Source of the DNA: Budorcas taxicolor
Lineage: Eukaryota > Chordata > Mammalia > Artiodactyla > Bovidae
Assembly: GCF_023091745.1 (NCBI RefSeq)
Contig: NC_068920.1
Coordinates: 2,170,001-2,234,000, forward strand
Direction: 5' to 3'
Length of the DNA: 64,000 nucleotides
The notes beneath the pieces were generated by a model. The model was not told the DNA's origin, ran no database searches, and worked only from the letters and a program-made list of their open reading frames with translations. A program made the position numbers and the translations under genes. Of this stretch, positions 61,201 to 64,000 are shown piece after piece; within the stretch, counting starts at the first letter, position 1; each line of letters starts with the position of its first letter.

Positions 61201-63817
61201 TCGCCTGGAGGGGGGAATCTGCTGGGCTTTCTCGAGTTGCGGCAGGGAACTCAGGGACTCGCTATGGTGGCCTCAAGAAAGGCCAGTCCCCATGCGAGTT
61301 GCTTTGGGCCATCTCGGGATTCCTCTTCCGTCCATGCCGGGGCCTAAGACCTTGTGTGGAGTCGGGGCCGGAACCTGAGGATTCCTCTCCAGTGTTGACA
61401 TGGATCTTCGGGTGCTTCTGAGCCTCCCCAGGGGAGTCAGGCCTCGTCTCGAGTGGGGGCATGCACGTGCGCTTTCCTCCCGAGCTGCAGCAGTAGTGTC
61501 ACGCTTCCTGTCACGTGGATCAAGGGATCTGTGGCTTTCCCTCGAGGCTTTCCTCGAAGCTTTCCCACGAGGCTTTCCCACAGGGCTGTGCCACGAGCCA
61601 CCTTGGTGTGAGTCGATTCTCGGCGTGAAAGACGATCCGGTGAAGGGAACAGAGGTTCCTCTGGAATGGACTGAGACATCTGGGGGACTCTTGGAATGGT
61701 GGCACGACCCTGGAATTCCTCTCGCCGTTCCTGTTGAGAGGGCCTCCTCTTGAGATGCGACGGGAAGGCCGGGAACTCTTGCCCGACGAAGCAGGGAAAG
61801 GATCCCTCATCACGAGCTACGAGACGGAAACGGGGCTCCTCTGGATGTGGGCGGGACACTCGTGTTTCCTCTCGAGTGGAGACGGGTATGTCGGGGAACT
61901 TCTTGATTTGCACCAAGGGTGTGAAGGACCCTTTCGAATTTCCAGAGGTGAGGTGTGATCATCCTCGAGACGCCTCAGTGGAAATGGGCCTTATCTCGAC
62001 TGGACGGGAGAACCTCCTGGATTTTCTCGAGGTGCGGCTGGCCTTCTCGAGTTACGTCGGGGATCTCAGGGACCCGCTATGGTGGCCTCTGGAAAGGCCA
62101 GTCCCCATGGGAGTTGCTAGGGGCCATCTCCAGATTCCTCTCCTGTCCTTGCCGGAGCCTATGTCCTGTGTGGAGTCGGGGCCGGAAATTGAGGATCCCT
62201 CTCCAGTGTTGCCATGGATTTTAGGGTGCTTCTGAGTCTCCCCAGGGGAGTCAGGCCTCGTCTCGAGTGGTGGCATGCACGTGCGCTTTCCTCCTGAGCT
62301 GCAGCAGTAGTGTCACGCTTCCTGTCACGTGGATCAAGGGATCTGTGGCTTTCCCTCGAGGCTTTCCCTCGAGGCTTTCCCACGGGGCTTTCCCAAAAGG
62401 CTGTGCCATGTGCCACCTTGGTGTGAGTCGATCCTCGGCGTGAAAGACAAGCCGGTGAAGGGAATAGAGGTTCCTCTGGAATGGACTGAGACATCTGGGG
62501 GACTCTTGGAATGGTGGCACGACCCTGGAGTTCCTCTCGCCGTTCCTGTTGAGAGCGCCTCCTCTTGAGAAGCGACAGGAAGGCTGGGAACTCTTGCCTG
62601 AAGAAGAGGGAAAGGATCCCTCATCTCGAGCTACGAGGCGAAAACGGGGCTCCTCTGGATGTGGGCGGGACCCTCGTGTTTCCACTCGAATGGAGACGGG
62701 TATGTCGGGGAACTCTTGATTTGCACCAAGGGTGTGAAGGACCCTTTCGAAGTTCCAGAGGTGAGGTGTGATCAGCCTCGAGACGCCTCTGCGGAAATGG
62801 GCCTCATCTCGCCTGGAGGGGAGAATCTCCTGGATTTTCTCGAGCTGCGGCAGGTCTTCTCGAGTTACGACCGGGACCTCAGGGACCCGCTCTGTTTGCC
62901 TCAGGAAAGGCCAATCCCCATGCGAGTTGCTAGGGGCCCTCTCGGGATTCCTCTCCCGACCATGCCGGGGCATAAGACTTTGGGTGGATTCGGGGCCGGA
63001 ACCTGAGGATTCCTCTCCAGTGTTGACATGGATCTTGGGGTGCTTCTGAGTCTCCCCAGTGGAGTCAGGCCTCGTCTCGAGTGGGAGCATGCACGTGTGC
63101 TTTCCTCCCGAGCTGCAGCAGTAGTGTCATGCTTCCTGTCACGTGGATCAAGGGATCTGTGGCTTTCCCTCGAGGCTTTTCCACAGGGCTGTGCCACGTG
63201 CCACCTTGGTGTGAGTCGATTGTCGGCGTAGAAAACGAGCCGGTGTAGGGATAAGAGGTTCCTCTGGAATGGACTGAGACATCTGGGGGACTCTTGGAAT
63301 GGTGGCACCACCCTGGAGTTCCTCTCGCCGTTCCTGTTGAGAGGGCCTCCTCTTGAGATGCGACGGGAACGCCGGGAACTCTTTCCCGACGAAGCATGGA
63401 AAGGATCCCTCATCTCGAGCTGCTAGGCGGATACGGGGCTCTTCTGGATGTGGGCGGGACCCTCGTGATTCCTCTCGCCTGGAGACTGGTATGTCGGGGA
63501 ACTTCTTGATTTGCACCAAGCGTGTGAAGGACCCTTTCGAGGTTCCAGAGGTGAGGTGTTATCAGCCTCGAGACGCCTCAGCAGAAATGGGCCTCATCTC
63601 GGCTGGAGGGCAGAACCTCCTGGATTCTCTCGAGTTGGGGCAGGTCTTCTCGAGTTACGACGGGGACCTCAGGGACCCGCTCTGGTGGCCTCAGGAAAGG
63701 CCAGTCCCTGTGCGAGTTGCTAGGGGCCCTCTCGGGATTCCTCTTCCGTCCATGCTGGGGCCTAAGACCTTGTGTGGAGTCGGGCCCGGAACCTGAGGAT
63801 TCCTCTCCAGTGTTGCC
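58212..63817 (+). repeat. 4014-bp five-monomer period (monomers 73-79)
   Basis: Monomers start at 58212, 59014, 59804 (mark mutated to atcgatctt), 60606, 61400, 62214 and 63028, with lengths 802, 790, 802, 794, 814, 814 and 790. Sequence from about 58620 recurs from about 62634 at +4014 with few changes: cactcgaatggagac, gagaatctcctgg, the 2-copy unit with gcttttccacaggg, and ctggagactggtatg. The 794-bp unit lost about 22 bp at 61245. The unit at 61400 resembles those at 39747 and 43756 (atggatcttcgggtgc). Confidence 0.8.
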
Positions 63818-64000
63818 ATCGATCTTGGGGTGTTTCTGAGTCTCCCCAGGGGAGTCAGGCCTCGTCTCTAGTGGGGGCATGCACGTGCGCTTTCCTCCCG
63901 AGCTGCAGCAGTAATGTCATGCTTCCTGTCACGTGGATCAAGGGATCTGTGGCTTTCCCTAGAGGCTTTCCCACGAGGCTTTCCCACAGGGCTGTGCCGC
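63818..64000 (+). repeat. Partial monomer at right edge (first 183 bases)
   Basis: These bases match 59804-59986, including the atcgatctt mark, cgtctctagtgggggc and cagcagtaatgtcatgc. The 4014-bp period thus continues to the window edge, and the array extends beyond it. Confidence 0.85.

Larger units (their letters stand above)
1..64000 (+). repeat. Satellite DNA array, ~816-bp monomer, ruminant satellite I-like
   Basis: The same GC-rich unit recurs head to tail across the whole window, always in one orientation. Its phase mark ATGGATCTT recurs at 80 positions with spacings of 787-820 bp, mostly 814-817, 800-803 or 787-790. Every stretch I read between marks is the same unit with substitutions and short indels, so there is no unique sequence and no inserted element. 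Restriction-type landmarks recur about once per unit: GGATCC, CCATGG, GCATGC, CTGCAG, AGGCCT and TGATCA. Words such as TCTCGAGT recur inside the unit at about 31-33 bp or multiples, as expected of the 31-bp ancestral repeat described for ruminant satellite I. The family assignment rests on unit length, composition and this substructure, recalled and not aligned. A cervid homologue is an alternative; the 1.4-kb bovine form does not fit. Expected role: constitutive pericentromeric heterochromatin. The strand is only a naming convention. Confidence 0.9.

Noticed and set aside
1..64000. Several hundred open frames of 60-309 codons on both strands as protein-coding genes
   Set aside because: They recur once per monomer in several frames at once, change frame at indels, have no recognisable domain and are explained by a GC-rich, stop-poor tandem repeat.
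1..64000. Bovine 1.715 satellite (cattle origin)
   Set aside because: The cattle form has, from memory, a unit of about 1.4 kb. The period here is about 816 bp throughout, with no 1.4-kb spacing.
1..64000. Endogenous retrovirus or bovine BTSAT-type unit carrying retroviral fragments
   Set aside because: No LTR ends, primer-binding site, polypurine tract or gag/pol/env-like peptide was seen, and no insertion breaks the monomer spacing.

Overview
The window is one uninterrupted tandem satellite array. It holds no gene that I can support, no RNA gene, no CRISPR array, no recognisable transposon and no unique DNA. A GC-rich unit (about 60-65% G+C in lines I counted), usually 814-817 bp long, repeats head to tail in a single orientation from the first base to the last. 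Taking the recurring ATGGATCTTGGGG as an arbitrary phase mark, I placed 80 monomer starts: 79 complete monomers, a 70-base remnant at the left edge and a 183-base partial monomer at the right edge. No spacing between starts falls outside 787-820 bp, so nothing as large as a SINE has inserted.

The unit size, the G+C and CpG richness and the degenerate internal periodicity of roughly 31-33 bp built on TCTCGAG-like words fit ruminant satellite I. From memory, that family is about 816 bp in sheep and goat, about 1.4 kb in cattle (the 1.715 satellite) and about 0.8-1 kb in deer. The likeliest source is therefore pericentromeric heterochromatin of a bovid (caprine- or antelope-like) or possibly a cervid. 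The period argues against cattle. I could not run an alignment, so the species is unresolved.

Layout. At 71-9837 the array is built on an imperfect A-B-C three-monomer pattern (2444 bp). From 9838 to 17139 the monomers are more divergent, with a weak two-monomer pattern from 13895. From 17140 to 24484 the 816-bp monomers are very regular and follow a T-U-V trimer (2448 bp) that gives way to a U-V dimer (1632 bp). At 25287-28494 there are two nearly identical 1604-bp dimers, the freshest duplication in the left half. From 28495 to 44555 monomers are mixed and of variable length. From 44556 to 58211 a tetramer (3208 bp; 816+788+802+802) occurs twice in tandem and is flanked by recombined versions. 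From 58212 to the end a five-monomer, 4014-bp period appears.

Most length variation comes from a 13-bp internal minisatellite (ctttccctcgagg) present in 2, 3 or 4 copies. Four copies predominate left of about 25 kb, and two or three copies predominate to the right. Most monomers also carry up to three CACGTG palindromes (class-B E-boxes) within about 135 bp. The many open frames of 60-309 codons are by-products of a stop-poor, GC-rich repeat and are not annotated as genes.
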